Below, in pieces: positions 1 to 9,323 of a DNA stretch of 40,304 nucleotides. The stretch comes from an uncultured Clostridia bacterium (GTDB taxonomy: Bacteria > Bacillota > Clostridia > Oscillospirales > Acutalibacteraceae): NCBI GenBank assembly GCA_937896885.1, contig CALBNX010000081.1, positions 1 to 40,304 of the forward strand. The letters run 5' to 3'. Below the pieces are notes generated by a model. It was not told the DNA's origin, did not search any database, and saw nothing but the letters and a program-made list of their open reading frames with translations. Within the stretch, counting starts at the first letter, position 1, and the number at the start of each line of letters is the position of its first letter. The position numbers and the translations under genes are program-made.

Positions 1-27
1 ATTGAAAAACTTAAATCGGAGAAATAA
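1..27 (+). CDS. uvrB: C-terminal tail of probable UvrB (partial)
   Basis: The first 24 bases read in frame as IEKLKSEK and are followed by a TAA stop directly abutting the uvrA ATG. UvrB proteins end in a short helical UVR domain with a basic and acidic Lys/Glu-rich tail of this kind, and uvrB-uvrA is a common order in Firmicutes. Only eight codons are visible, so the assignment rests on context and on the match to the usual UvrB end. The gene body lies left of the window. Confidence 0.5.
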   Translation: MEKLKSEK

Positions 28-2847
28 ATGACACACGATAAAATAATTATTAAAGGTGCAAAAGAAAATAATCTTAAAAACATTGATGTTGAAATTCCTA
101 GAGATAAACTTGTTGTTTTAACAGGTCTCTCAGGTTCTGGTAAATCTTCTTTAGCTTTTGACACAATCTATGCAGAAGGGCAGAGACGCTATATAGAGTC
201 ATTGTCATCTTATGCAAGAATGTTTTTAGGACAGATGGAAAAACCAAATGTAGAGTCTATTGAAGGGCTTTCTCCAGCTATTTCCATTGACCAGAAGACA
301 ACATCAAAAAATCCCCGTTCAACAGTTGGAACTGTAACGGAGATTTACGACTATTTACGTCTTTTATACGCTCGAATTGGTATCCCGCATTGTCCTGTAT
401 GTGGTAGAGAAATTAAGCAACAAACTGTTGACCAAATTGTTGATAGCATTATGAGTTTACCAGAGGGTACAAAATTTCAGATTCTCTCACCAGTTGTTCG
501 TGGTAAGAAAGGTGAACATGCTAAAGAACTCGCAAATGCATTGAAAGCAGGCTTTGTCAGAGCAAGAATTGACGGCGAAGTTACAGAAATTGTTGAAGAT
601 ATGAAGCTCGCTAAAACATATAAACATACAATAGAAATTATCGTTGACAGACTTGTTGTAAAAGACGGAATTCGTACAAGACTCGCAGACTCAATCGAAA
701 CTACAACAGAGCATTCAGGTGGCAATGTTATAATTGATGTTATTGGCGATAAAGAATATCTTTATTCACTTAATTATGCTTGTCCTGAACATGGCATTAG
801 TGTTGATGAATTGTCGCCAAGAATGTTCTCTTTCAATAACCCTTATGGTGCTTGTCAGACTTGTACTGGTTTAGGTACATTTTTAAAGGTTAGTCCAGAC
901 CTTGTAATACCAAATAAAAACCTTTCGATTAGTGAAGGTGCAATCTGCGCAAGTGGTTGGGGAAAAGCCGAAAAAGGCTCAATCTCTGCTATGTATTACA
1001 ACGCTATTGGTAATGAATATGGTTTTACACTTAAAACACCAATAAAAGATATTTCAGAACAAGGCTTAAATGCAATTCTTTATGGTACAAACCATAAAAT
1101 GAAGATGACTCGTTCAACTCTTTATGGTTCTGGTACTTATATGTCAGAGTTTGAGGGTATTATCAATAATCTTGAAAGAAGATATAAAGAAACAACAAGT
1201 GATTGGGCTAGATGGGAAATTGAGCAGGTTATGACTGCTTGCAAATGTCCTGATTGCAACGGCACGAGGCTTAAACCAGAAATTTTGTCTGTTACAGTTG
1301 GTGGCAAGAATATTAGTGAATTCTGTGATATGTCAATTACAGATGCTATTGATTTTGTAAATAATTTAGAATTAAGTGACAAAGATAAATTTATTTCTAA
1401 ATCAATTTTAAAAGAAATTAATAGCCGACTCAATTTCTTGAAAAGTGTTGGTCTTGAATATCTTACACTGTCTCGTTCTTCTGGAACACTTTCGGGTGGA
1501 GAGAGTCAGCGTATCAGACTTGCAACACAAATTGGCTCATCGCTAATGGGTGTTGTTTATATTCTTGATGAACCTAGCATCGGCTTACATCAACGCGACA
1601 ATGATAAACTCCTCGCAACATTAGAGCGCCTTCGCGATTTAGGCAATACTCTTATTGTGGTTGAACACGACGAAGATACAATGCGTTCGGCTGATTATAT
1701 AGTTGATATCGGTCCTGGTGCAGGTGTTCATGGCGGTGAAGTTGTTTGCGCAGGTACAGTTGATGATATTATTAGTTGTAAAGACTCTATTACAGGTAAA
1801 TATCTTTCTGGTGAAAGAAAAATACCTGTACCAGAAAAACGAAGAAGCGGTAATGGTAATGCACTAACAATTAAAGGTGCTCACGAGAATAACCTAAAAA
1901 ATATTGATGTCAGTTTTCCTCTTGGTTGTTTCAACTGTGTAACTGGTGTATCGGGCTCGGGCAAATCTTCGCTTATAAATGAAATACTTTATAAACATCT
2001 TGCAAATGAACTTAACAATGCGAAAAAACCAACTGGTAACTTTGAGTCCATGGTTGGTATTGAACACTTGGATAAAGTGATTAATATTGACCAATCACCG
2101 ATAGGTAGAACTCCAAGGTCAAACCCTGCAACATACACGGGTGTTTTTACAGATATTCGAGAGTTGTTTGCATCAACTCAAGAAGCAAAAGTTCGCGGAT
2201 ATAATTCAGGTCGCTTTTCATTTAATGTTAAAGGTGGTCGTTGCGAAGCTTGTGAGGGTGATGGTATTGTTAAGATTGAGATGCATTTCTTAGCAGATGT
2301 ATATGTGCCTTGTGAAGTGTGCAATGGTGCAAGATATAATCGTGAAACACTTGAAGTGAAATATAAAGGTAAGAATATTTTTGATGTTTTAGAAATGACG
2401 GTTGAAGAAGCACTTGGCTTCTTTGAGAACATTCCAAAAATTAAACGCAAATTGCAGACTTTATATGATGTTGGTCTGGGATATGTGAAACTTGGCCAAT
2501 CTGCTACAACACTTTCTGGTGGTGAGGCGCAACGAGTAAAACTTGCAACTGAGCTATCAAAGCGTTCTACTGGTAAAACTATATATATTCTTGATGAGCC
2601 TACAACAGGTTTGCATACTGCTGATGTGCATAAACTTATAGAAGTTCTTCAAAGAATTGTGGATTCTGGCAATACAGTTGTTGTTATTGAACATAATCTT
2701 GATGTTATTAAAACAGCGGATTACATTGTTGATTTAGGACCCGAAGGCGGCGACAAAGGTGGCAAGGTTGTTGTTTGTGGAACACCCGAAAAAGTTGCAA
2801 AGTGTAAAAAGTCATATACAGGAACATACTTGAATAAAGTATTATAA
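28..2847 (+). CDS. uvrA: Excinuclease ABC subunit A (UvrA)
   Basis: Damage-recognition ATPase of nucleotide excision repair. As a dimer with UvrB it scans DNA for bulky lesions and loads UvrB. The protein is full length (939 aa) and has two ABC modules: Walker A GLSGSGKS at 33-40 with signature LSGGESQ near 487, and Walker A GVSGSGKS at 640-647 with signature LSGGEAQ near 829. Each module is followed by an ILDEP Walker B. Zinc-binding cysteine pairs are seen at 122/125, 276/279 and 407/410, and the C-terminal zinc module CEAC...CEVC near 739-765. The start ATG abuts the preceding stop with GGAG nine bases upstream, so it is translationally coupled to the presumed uvrB. An intrinsic terminator follows directly. 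Confidence 0.98.
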   Translation: MTHDKIIIKGAKENNLKNIDVEIPRDKLVVLTGLSGSGKSSLAFDTIYAEGQRRYIESLSSYARMFLGQMEKPNVESIEGLSPAISIDQKTTSKNPRSTVGTVTEIYDYLRLLYARIGIPHCPVCGREIKQQTVDQIVDSIMSLPEGTKFQILSPVVRGKKGEHAKELANALKAGFVRARIDGEVTEIVEDMKLAKTYKHTIEIIVDRLVVKDGIRTRLADSIETTTEHSGGNVIIDVIGDKEYLYSLNYACPEHGISVDELSPRMFSFNNPYGACQTCTGLGTFLKVSPDLVIPNKNLSISEGAICASGWGKAEKGSISAMYYNAIGNEYGFTLKTPIKDISEQGLNAILYGTNHKMKMTRSTLYGSGTYMSEFEGIINNLERRYKETTSDWARWEIEQVMTACKCPDCNGTRLKPEILSVTVGGKNISEFCDMSITDAIDFVNNLELSDKDKFISKSILKEINSRLNFLKSVGLEYLTLSRSSGTLSGGESQRIRLATQIGSSLMGVVYILDEPSIGLHQRDNDKLLATLERLRDLGNTLIVVEHDEDTMRSADYIVDIGPGAGVHGGEVVCAGTVDDIISCKDSITGKYLSGERKIPVPEKRRSGNGNALTIKGAHENNLKNIDVSFPLGCFNCVTGVSGSGKSSLINEILYKHLANELNNAKKPTGNFESMVGIEHLDKVINIDQSPIGRTPRSNPATYTGVFTDIRELFASTQEAKVRGYNSGRFSFNVKGGRCEACEGDGIVKIEMHFLADVYVPCEVCNGARYNRETLEVKYKGKNIFDVLEMTVEEALGFFENIPKIKRKLQTLYDVGLGYVKLGQSATTLSGGEAQRVKLATELSKRSTGKTIYILDEPTTGLHTADVHKLIEVLQRIVDSGNTVVVIEHNLDVIKTADYIVDLGPEGGDKGGKVVVCGTPEKVAKCKKSYTGTYLNKVL

Positions 2848-2850
2848 AAC

Positions 2851-2886
2851 AAAAAATTCCCTTTCAAAAATGAAAGGGAATTTTTT
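2851..2886. terminator. Bidirectional intrinsic terminator between uvrA and the YfhO-type gene
   Basis: Inverted repeat AATTCCCTTTC / GAAAGGGAATT with a five-base A-rich loop. It is flanked by an A-run on the left and a T-run on the right, so it can terminate both converging transcripts. It lies between the uvrA stop and the stop of the minus-strand membrane protein. Confidence 0.9.
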
Positions 2887-2887
2887 G

Positions 2888-5647
2888 TTATTCATCTGCA
2901 TCAAATTCAATTATTATTTCTTCATCAATTAAATTTTCTTGTCTGACTTCGGTTTTTAAAGCTCTTTCCCAAAGAGTTTCTTTTTTGTTTTTATATATTA
3001 AAAGTTGCTTTTCTCTTAATATAAATCTAACAAACAAAAGAAGAATGAATATGCCAGAAATAATTAATGTTTCGTTTAAGAATTTTGCTTGGTAAACAAA
3101 TTTTATTGAATGCTCACCACGAGTTGTTTTCACACCTAATAAGCTATCAGATATTTTGACGATATCATCTTTTTTAATTTTTTCACCGTCAATATAGACA
3201 CTCCAGCCAATATCATAAGGAATTGTGGTGAAAAGCACTTCATCTTTTTCTGCAATAAAAGAACCTTCAATTACTGTGTCATCAAATTTTGTGTATTCAA
3301 GTTGACCATTTTTGAGTTTTTCATAACCTTCAACAAATCTATCTTGATTTACATTGAATGCAACAAAATCAACATTAGCGTATGAAACACCATCTTTTAA
3401 GGGCATTTCAATAGAAATAGTTTCGCCAATTTCGTGTTTACCTAGGTCGAGAATATAACCGTCAATGACATTCATTGTGTTACTATAACTTGGTGAAAGA
3501 ATTGAAACAGTATCAAGATTTCTTGAATATACATAGACATAAATATTTCTATTATCCTTTGCGGTTAATTCAATGGTTATTGAACCATCAAATTCATTTG
3601 AAATTTTATTCATAACAAATGAACCAGTTTTTACTAGTTCTCTGTCTAACGAGAGAATGTTACCATAGATAATTTCAAAATTATCTATTCTTTCATATAT
3701 TCCTTCAACACCCGTTGTTGCTTTAAACAATTCTTCTTGAGCGATTACGGGATTGTCAGCAATAGAAGCATCCCATTCTAAAATATCCTTTGAAACAGGG
3801 TAGCCTATATTGAGCATATAGTTGTTTTCGTAAGCAGTGAATGTGTCATTGCTATCTTTTAATGTGTAATATTCACCATCTGTAAGATAATCACTCTTAT
3901 CATAGATATATTTTAATGAAAACATTGAGTTATATACAGGAGTTTGTGGATTATAAGTGAAACTGTTAATTTTATTTCCATAAAGACCTATATATTTTTG
4001 CAAATTAGCAACCTTTTCATATGCCATTGAAGAGAAGATTGACACACCATTATAGTCATACCAGCTTGGGTCCATTCTTGCTCTGTTTTTTGTTGTTTCT
4101 TCACGATAGAATAAACTTTCATCAATATCGGCAATCTTCGATTGAAGCGCCTTAAAGTCATCATAATCGCTTGAAAATGACTCTTTGCTTTGGTTTGCAA
4201 CATAATGGTCTGTATTAGCCGTAATAGATTCAGCTGCAACTGAGCATACAAGCATAACTGATAATGCAAATGCTTGATTTCTTTTGCTTGTAATAAGACC
4301 AAGTACAATAGTGAAAAGAAATACAAACACGATACTAATATAAATTGTTGAGTCAGTAACTTTGTTTGTTTGCATTTCTTGTACTAATACAATATAGGCA
4401 ATAATTGCAATACCTACTGCAAGAATTTGCTTCTTGTTAAACTCGTAAAGATTTTTAAGTACTTTTGCTGCCATGACAATCAAAATGAAAGAATACATAA
4501 AAGATTGTCTGTAGGGTAAGTCGTTTGGAAAATGCAATCCATGCCAAAAAAAGTTAACATAGTTTAAGTTAAAGCTAAAATACATTACAGCGAGCAAAAC
4601 TGCTGATGCTGCTTTTTCTGTTGATGAAATTTTATTTGAAAACATATAAAGTGGAAGTAGGATAACAGTAAGAATTCCACAATAAACATTTGGCAAAACA
4701 TCGTCGCCACTACTTCTGATTGTTGGTTCAAGACTTGCTAAGTGGTTTGAAACAAAATCAAAAATGTTGAAATAAAATTCTTGCTCAGTAGGTGCACTTC
4801 CAGTAGTTGCTGACGATGATTGTAAAACATATGCCAATGGAATAATCATAAACAACAATACTGTTACAGCGGCAAAAGAAGAAAATGCAAATTTTAATCC
4901 ACTACGGAAGAAAAATGAATTTGCAAGTTTATCGATAAAAAGTTCACCTTTTGGTAAATTTTTCTTTTTATTGTTGATTTCATCTAACGAACATACATAG
5001 TAGTAAATAAAATATATGCATGAGAAGATGCATACCATAAATCCAATATAGTAGTTTGAAAAGATTGTTAGAATTAATGCAAAGAAATATGTTCTTGTTT
5101 TACCAGTATCTATAATTTGTTCAATTCCAATGATAACAAAGGGAAGAAGGTACATTGCATCAATCCACATTACATTCCAATAATATGCAATGAAATAACC
5201 ACAAAAAGCATATAAAACACCAAAAGCAGAGCTATACAGTGAGTTTATGTTTTGTGATTTTTTCAAATAGTTCGCCATTGACATAGAACTTAAAACACAT
5301 TTGATAGCAATCATTGCAGCAACGGCTTCAAATGTATTTTTGTGTCCAAATATCAATACAATTAATGAAATTGGGCTTGATAAATAGTTATAGAAGTTTC
5401 CTAAAAAAGAACTTCCAAGGCCTGTGTTCCATGAATATATCAAAGATTCACCAGATGTAAGTCGGTCATAGAGTTCTGTAAATAATGGACCATATTGGTG
5501 ATATAAATCCATTCTATAAATAGTTCTGTCACCAAAGGGGATTATTTCATAACAAAAATACACAAGTAAAATTACAAACAATGCAATTCCACCAGATATA
5601 AGTGTGAATTTATTATCACTAATCTTATTTTTAGCATTCCTAAACAT
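2888..5647 (-). CDS. YfhO-family multipass membrane protein
   Basis: A 919-residue membrane protein with about a dozen hydrophobic segments in the first ~490 residues, then a large extracytoplasmic domain (~490-860) and a final transmembrane helix near 870-890. The N-terminal segment DLYHQYGPLFTELYDRL and the following WNTGLGSSFLGNFYNYLSSP are typical of the bacterial YfhO family, which has a GT-C-like architecture. In Bacillus and Listeria, YfhO proteins take part in glycosylating cell-envelope polymers such as lipoteichoic acid; that role is inferred here. The SD GAAAGGTG precedes the ATG, and a sigma-A promoter lies just upstream. It is monocistronic and divergent from spoIIIA, and no glycosyltransferase partner gene sits beside it. 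Confidence 0.88.
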   Translation of the reverse strand: MFRNAKNKISDNKFTLISGGIALFVILLVYFCYEIIPFGDRTIYRMDLYHQYGPLFTELYDRLTSGESLIYSWNTGLGSSFLGNFYNYLSSPISLIVLIFGHKNTFEAVAAMIAIKCVLSSMSMANYLKKSQNINSLYSSAFGVLYAFCGYFIAYYWNVMWIDAMYLLPFVIIGIEQIIDTGKTRTYFFALILTIFSNYYIGFMVCIFSCIYFIYYYVCSLDEINNKKKNLPKGELFIDKLANSFFFRSGLKFAFSSFAAVTVLLFMIIPLAYVLQSSSATTGSAPTEQEFYFNIFDFVSNHLASLEPTIRSSGDDVLPNVYCGILTVILLPLYMFSNKISSTEKAASAVLLAVMYFSFNLNYVNFFWHGLHFPNDLPYRQSFMYSFILIVMAAKVLKNLYEFNKKQILAVGIAIIAYIVLVQEMQTNKVTDSTIYISIVFVFLFTIVLGLITSKRNQAFALSVMLVCSVAAESITANTDHYVANQSKESFSSDYDDFKALQSKIADIDESLFYREETTKNRARMDPSWYDYNGVSIFSSMAYEKVANLQKYIGLYGNKINSFTYNPQTPVYNSMFSLKYIYDKSDYLTDGEYYTLKDSNDTFTAYENNYMLNIGYPVSKDILEWDASIADNPVIAQEELFKATTGVEGIYERIDNFEIIYGNILSLDRELVKTGSFVMNKISNEFDGSITIELTAKDNRNIYVYVYSRNLDTVSILSPSYSNTMNVIDGYILDLGKHEIGETISIEMPLKDGVSYANVDFVAFNVNQDRFVEGYEKLKNGQLEYTKFDDTVIEGSFIAEKDEVLFTTIPYDIGWSVYIDGEKIKKDDIVKISDSLLGVKTTRGEHSIKFVYQAKFLNETLIISGIFILLLFVRFILREKQLLIYKNKKETLWERALKTEVRQENLIDEEIIIEFDADE

Positions 5648-5679
5648 TAAATAACACCTTTCAAAAATTACTACTATTC

Positions 5680-5708
5680 AGTATATCATATTAGGTTTTG
5701 CATTTCAA
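5680..5708 (-). promoter_or_regulatory. Sigma-A promoter for the YfhO-type gene
   Basis: On the minus strand TTGAAA, a 17-base spacer and TATACT. This is close to the vegetative consensus and ends about 33 bases before the start codon. Confidence 0.65.
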
Positions 5709-5762
5709 GAAAGTTTTGTTCTAATGGGGGACAAGTAATCATAATATTACCGAGGTGATATT

Positions 5763-6770
5763 ATGGACAAATCTTATATGGCGAGTTTTAGTTACACAGT
5801 TTCATTTATTTCACCAAGAATTAAAAAAATAATCGAGGAATTAAATGAAGCAACTATTGAGAATATTCAAGAAATTAGGTTGAGAAAGAATAAGCCCGTT
5901 GCGATTGTAAGTAATGGTGAATCAAGTTTTTTAACATCAAATTCAAAGACAACTTATATAGTGTCTAATAACTGTGTAGTACCCACTGAAAATGAACTTG
6001 TTGATACAATAAATAAAATGTGCGGATATTCGATGCACACTCAGATAGAAAATATTTCTAATGGGTTTATAACACTTAAAAATGGCTCTAGAGTGGGGGT
6101 CTCGGGAACAGCCGTTTATGAAGACGGGAATATAAAATCAGTTAAAGATATCAATTCAATAAACATAAGAATACCGCGCAATAAATTAAATATTTCAGAT
6201 GCCGTTTTTGACTATTTTCAAAGACAAGGAATCAAAAATATTTTGATTGTTGGTCCGCCTAACTGTGGTAAAACCACTATGTTAAAAGATATAGCATATC
6301 AACTTTCGTCAGGAAGAACGGGGAAATATTATAAAGTGTGTATTATTGACGAGAGAAACGAAATATCGCCAAATGATTTTTCAGGACCCAATACAGATGT
6401 TTTGTCAGGTTTTGAAAAGGATAAAGGTATAACAATCGCCATGCGTACGCTTTCACCCGATTTTATTATCTGTGACGAAATTGCCAGTGTAAACGAAGTT
6501 TTAAAAATAATTGACGGAATGAACTCCGGTATTAAATATGTGGTTTCAATACATTCAAGTGATTTGAACGAGTTGAAAAGAAAAAATGTTTTTAAATTAT
6601 TGGTTAATGAAGCGGATTTTGATACAGTTGTTTTATTGAGCGATGCAAGAAAACCCGGAGAGATTTCAAATATCTATATGATAGAAAGACAAAAAAATGA
6701 GATTAGTTTTTGCGATTATAATTTTAATAATAAGTTTTGTAGTGACCTTGCACTCAACAAAGCAAATTAA
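5763..6770 (+). CDS. spoIIIAA: Stage III sporulation protein AA (SpoIIIAA), channel ATPase
   Basis: Cytoplasmic secretion-type ATPase that powers or supports the SpoIIIA-SpoIIQ channel joining mother cell and forespore. Walker A GPPNCGKTT is at 164-172, and a Walker-B-like segment CIIDERNEI follows near 195. The protein has 335 aa, slightly longer than the Bacillus homologue (about 307). The extra length is at the C-terminus, where the reading frame runs 74 bases into spoIIIAB. The ATG at 5763 is preceded by the strong SD GAGGTGAT. It is the first gene of the operon. In Bacillus this operon is mother-cell specific (sigma-E), but no convincing sigma-E site was found here. Confidence 0.95.
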   Translation: MDKSYMASFSYTVSFISPRIKKIIEELNEATIENIQEIRLRKNKPVAIVSNGESSFLTSNSKTTYIVSNNCVVPTENELVDTINKMCGYSMHTQIENISNGFITLKNGSRVGVSGTAVYEDGNIKSVKDINSINIRIPRNKLNISDAVFDYFQRQGIKNILIVGPPNCGKTTMLKDIAYQLSSGRTGKYYKVCIIDERNEISPNDFSGPNTDVLSGFEKDKGITIAMRTLSPDFIICDEIASVNEVLKIIDGMNSGIKYVVSIHSSDLNELKRKNVFKLLVNEADFDTVVLLSDARKPGEISNIYMIERQKNEISFCDYNFNNKFCSDLALNKAN

Positions 6771-7206
6771 AAGTCATACAGTATCAATAAGACAGTGTGT
6801 TTTGATGATTGAAAATATTGAAATTCAAATTAATTATTCAAATCTTAAACTGGCAGATTTGATTATGAATTTATCAGTAAACTCTAACTATAATAATTTG
6901 GATTTTATTGATGTAATAAAAAATAGAATGACAGATATTTGTGATTTTGATTCTATTTGCAATGAAGTTTTTAATGACCTAAATATTATGGTTACATTTG
7001 ATGATGAAGATATTGAACTTTTAAAAGGCTTTTTTTCAGGGTTTGGTAAGTCTGATGTCAATGGTCAGATATTAAACTGTAAAACTTATAAAGAGTTTTT
7101 TAAACATAAACTTTTGCTGTTAGAGTCACAAGAAAAAATAAAATGTAAAAGTCAAACCGCTTTAACGGTTGGTTTAGGACTTATATTATCAATTGCTGTT
7201 GTTTAG
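6697..7206 (+). CDS. spoIIIAB: Stage III sporulation protein AB (SpoIIIAB)
   Basis: Component of the SpoIIIA-SpoIIQ channel complex, related in fold to type II secretion GspF. The protein has 169 aa with an N-terminal transmembrane helix (about residues 2-18), a cytoplasmic helical part with the family-typical run VLMIENIEIQINYSNLKLADL, and a C-terminal hydrophobic helix (about 152-169). Starting at 6697 gives the expected membrane anchor and makes the gene overlap spoIIIAA by 74 bases. The SD is weak (AGAAAG, 9 bases upstream), so coupling to spoIIIAA translation is likely. Any later start would lose the anchor. Confidence 0.9.
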   Translation: MRLVFAIIILIISFVVTLHSTKQIKSHTVSIRQCVLMIENIEIQINYSNLKLADLIMNLSVNSNYNNLDFIDVIKNRMTDICDFDSICNEVFNDLNIMVTFDDEDIELLKGFFSGFGKSDVNGQILNCKTYKEFFKHKLLLLESQEKIKCKSQTALTVGLGLILSIAVV

Positions 7207-7214
7207 GTGAAAAA

Positions 7215-7409
7215 ATGGATATTACTTTTCTTTTTAAAATTGCAGGAATAGGATTAATTGTTGCAGTGTTGCAACAGATGCTTTCAAAAGCGGGTCGTGA
7301 GGAGTTTGCTACACTTACAGTATTGACGGGAATTATTGTAATTATTGCAATGATAATTCCACAGTTAAGTGAAGTGTTTGAAGAAATAGAATCAATTTTT
7401 AGTCTATGA
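7215..7409 (+). CDS. spoIIIAC: Stage III sporulation protein AC (SpoIIIAC)
   Basis: Small membrane subunit of the SpoIIIA channel. It has 64 aa and two hydrophobic helices separated by a short polar loop containing KAGREEF, matching the family length (about 65). The SD AGGTGA precedes the ATG. Its stop overlaps the spoIIIAD start by four bases (ATGA). Confidence 0.95.
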   Translation: MDITFLFKIAGIGLIVAVLQQMLSKAGREEFATLTVLTGIIVIIAMIIPQLSEVFEEIESIFSL

Positions 7410-7795
7410 CAATATTAATAAAAATTTCTGCTGTCGCTTTGGTTTTTATTTTTCTATCTTTGCTTTTGAAAAATAATAGCAACGAATTTATTTTCTTTTT
7501 GAGATTAGCGGTAATAGTTATAATTTTTCTCGCTATCAGCGACAGTTTAAGCGAATTTGTTGCAAGTGTTATCAATATGTTTTCTTCTCTTGAAATTGAT
7601 GGGTTACATATTAAATCACTTGTTAAAGTAGCTGGCATTGCAATTGTTTCTGATTTTATTTGCGATATTTTAAAGGATAATAACGAAAATGCACTTGCAA
7701 GAGTTGTTGAAATATCAGCAAAATTGTTCATCATTATTTTAAGTTTTCCAATGATGAATAGCTTGGTTGCATTTTGTGTTGAAATTATAAATTAA
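7406..7795 (+). CDS. spoIIIAD: Stage III sporulation protein AD (SpoIIIAD)
   Basis: Integral membrane subunit of the SpoIIIA-SpoIIQ channel. It has 129 aa with four hydrophobic segments, the usual size and topology for the family. The segment KVAGIAIVSDFICDILKDNNENALARVVEISAK fits the conserved C-terminal half. The start overlaps the spoIIIAC stop, and the stop codon abuts the spoIIIAE ATG, so the three genes are translationally coupled. Confidence 0.93.
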   Translation: MTILIKISAVALVFIFLSLLLKNNSNEFIFFLRLAVIVIIFLAISDSLSEFVASVINMFSSLEIDGLHIKSLVKVAGIAIVSDFICDILKDNNENALARVVEISAKLFIIILSFPMMNSLVAFCVEIIN

Positions 7796-8896
7796 ATGAA
7801 GAAAATAATTTTAATTCTTATAACTACTTTTTTGCTTTTATCAATTTTTAATATTCCGGGTTTTGCTACTGATTTTAAAGAAGAGGCAAATGATTTGTGG
7901 CAATCTCTTGATGACCGTACAAAAGAATTTCTAAATGAATTGGGTGTTGACGAAATCTCAATTAATGATTTATATGAAATCACACCAATGCGGGCTATAA
8001 AGTTTTTATTAAAGACTGTAGTTACAACAGGTAGTGATATTGTAAAAAAGGTCGTCCTAATTATTGTTGTTCTAATTATAACGGCAATAACTGTTTCTTT
8101 TATTGACAATTCAAACTCCGTAATAAAGGTTATACATTTTGTCTCAGCTTTAACAATTATATCAATCGTAATTGTATCAGTTGTTCGAATGCTAAACGAT
8201 GCTGTTGCAGCTGTTAAGACAACTTGCATTTTTGTTGATGCTTATTTGCCAATAATGTGTGCTGCAATTATTGCTACACGAAATCCTGCCATGGCTTTTA
8301 CATATAATTCTTTTACTATTTTTTTATCAGCTGTGATTACAACAACAGCGGATAAAATACTTGTCCCAATTATAACTTGCTTATTGTCATTTAACATTTT
8401 ATCGTCTTTTTCATTGGAAAACTATCGAACTAGAATAATAAAAACAATAAAAAGATTATTAATAATAGCTTTATCATTATTCTCAACAATTTTTACAGGC
8501 CTTTTAACAACTCAAAGTATTCTTGCAAGCTCATCTGACAGCGTTATGCTAAAAGGAATCCGGTTTATATCCGGTGCATTTATACCTATTGTTGGTGGTG
8601 GCGTAGGCGACGCATTATCATCGGTGTTCAGCAGTTTTTTAATAATGAAAAATTCTTTTGGTGTTTTCATTATTATTGCAATTATACTCATAAATCTGCC
8701 CGTAATGATTGAACTGCTTATATGGTATTTCGTGTTAAACTTTTGCTCAATAGTATCATCAATGTTGAATATTGATAATACTACAGAAATACTAGACAGC
8801 TTGTCATCAATTATTTCACTGCTGAATATAATTGTTTTTTTTATTACATTTACTTTAGTTATTTCAACAGGAGTTATTTTAATAATGCGAGGTTAA
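7796..8896 (+). CDS. spoIIIAE: Stage III sporulation protein AE (SpoIIIAE)
   Basis: Polytopic membrane protein of the SpoIIIA channel, with 366 aa. A cleavable-looking signal sequence (MKKIILILITTFLLLSIF, with a possible cut after GFA near residue 23) is followed by a soluble stretch and then about seven hydrophobic segments. The Gly-rich FIPIVGGGVGDALSSVFSSF is characteristic of the family. The ATG abuts the spoIIIAD stop. Confidence 0.95.
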   Translation: MKKIILILITTFLLLSIFNIPGFATDFKEEANDLWQSLDDRTKEFLNELGVDEISINDLYEITPMRAIKFLLKTVVTTGSDIVKKVVLIIVVLIITAITVSFIDNSNSVIKVIHFVSALTIISIVIVSVVRMLNDAVAAVKTTCIFVDAYLPIMCAAIIATRNPAMAFTYNSFTIFLSAVITTTADKILVPIITCLLSFNILSSFSLENYRTRIIKTIKRLLIIALSLFSTIFTGLLTTQSILASSSDSVMLKGIRFISGAFIPIVGGGVGDALSSVFSSFLIMKNSFGVFIIIAIILINLPVMIELLIWYFVLNFCSIVSSMLNIDNTTEILDSLSSIISLLNIIVFFITFTLVISTGVILIMRG

Positions 8897-8897
8897 A

Positions 8898-9323
8898 ATG
8901 GAACCGATTAAACAATGGTTTTTATCTCTTTGTGGTGCAACTGCTATAACTGGCATTTTTCATGTCTTTTTATCTAACACAAATTTTAAAAAAGCAATTA
9001 ATGTTTTTTTGTCAGTTTTTGTTTTGTTTTACACAATTATTCCGTTATCTAATATCGAAAGTCTGGGAACAAATTTTGATTTTGATAATATTGAGATGAG
9101 TGAGTTTTCCAAAGAAAATTTTGAGCAGATTATCATTACAACAATTAAAAGCGTTTGTGAAGATAATAATGTTAATATAGTTTCAGTTGATATTGATTCA
9201 TATATTGATGACGATAGTTTAGTAGTTAATAAAATAGAAGTTGAGATTGATACACCAACTAAGTCCGATAAAATTGAAAACATATTAAAAAACGAGTTTG
9301 GATTTGAGGTGAGTGTTAATTGA
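8898..9323 (+). CDS. spoIIIAF: Stage III sporulation protein AF (SpoIIIAF)
   Basis: Channel component with two N-terminal transmembrane helices (about 8-27 and 34-52) and a soluble C-terminal domain (about 75-141) of the ring-building type shared with SpoIIIAG and SpoIIIAH. The length of 141 aa is somewhat shorter than the Bacillus homologue. SD GAGGT precedes the ATG. The stop overlaps the spoIIIAG TTG start (TTGA). Confidence 0.87.
   Translation: MEPIKQWFLSLCGATAITGIFHVFLSNTNFKKAINVFLSVFVLFYTIIPLSNIESLGTNFDFDNIEMSEFSKENFEQIIITTIKSVCEDNNVNIVSVDIDSYIDDDSLVVNKIEVEIDTPTKSDKIENILKNEFGFEVSVN

Noticed and set aside
1894..2450. Minus-strand reading frames inside uvrA and similar antisense frames elsewhere.
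   Set aside because: They lie fully within strongly conserved genes, lack SDs and resemble no protein family.
5719..5747. Possible sigma-E promoter for spoIIIAA (CATAATAT near 5740).
   Set aside because: The -10 resembles sporulation consensus, but only four of seven -35 positions match at 14-base spacing, so it is too weak to list even though a mother-cell promoter is expected.
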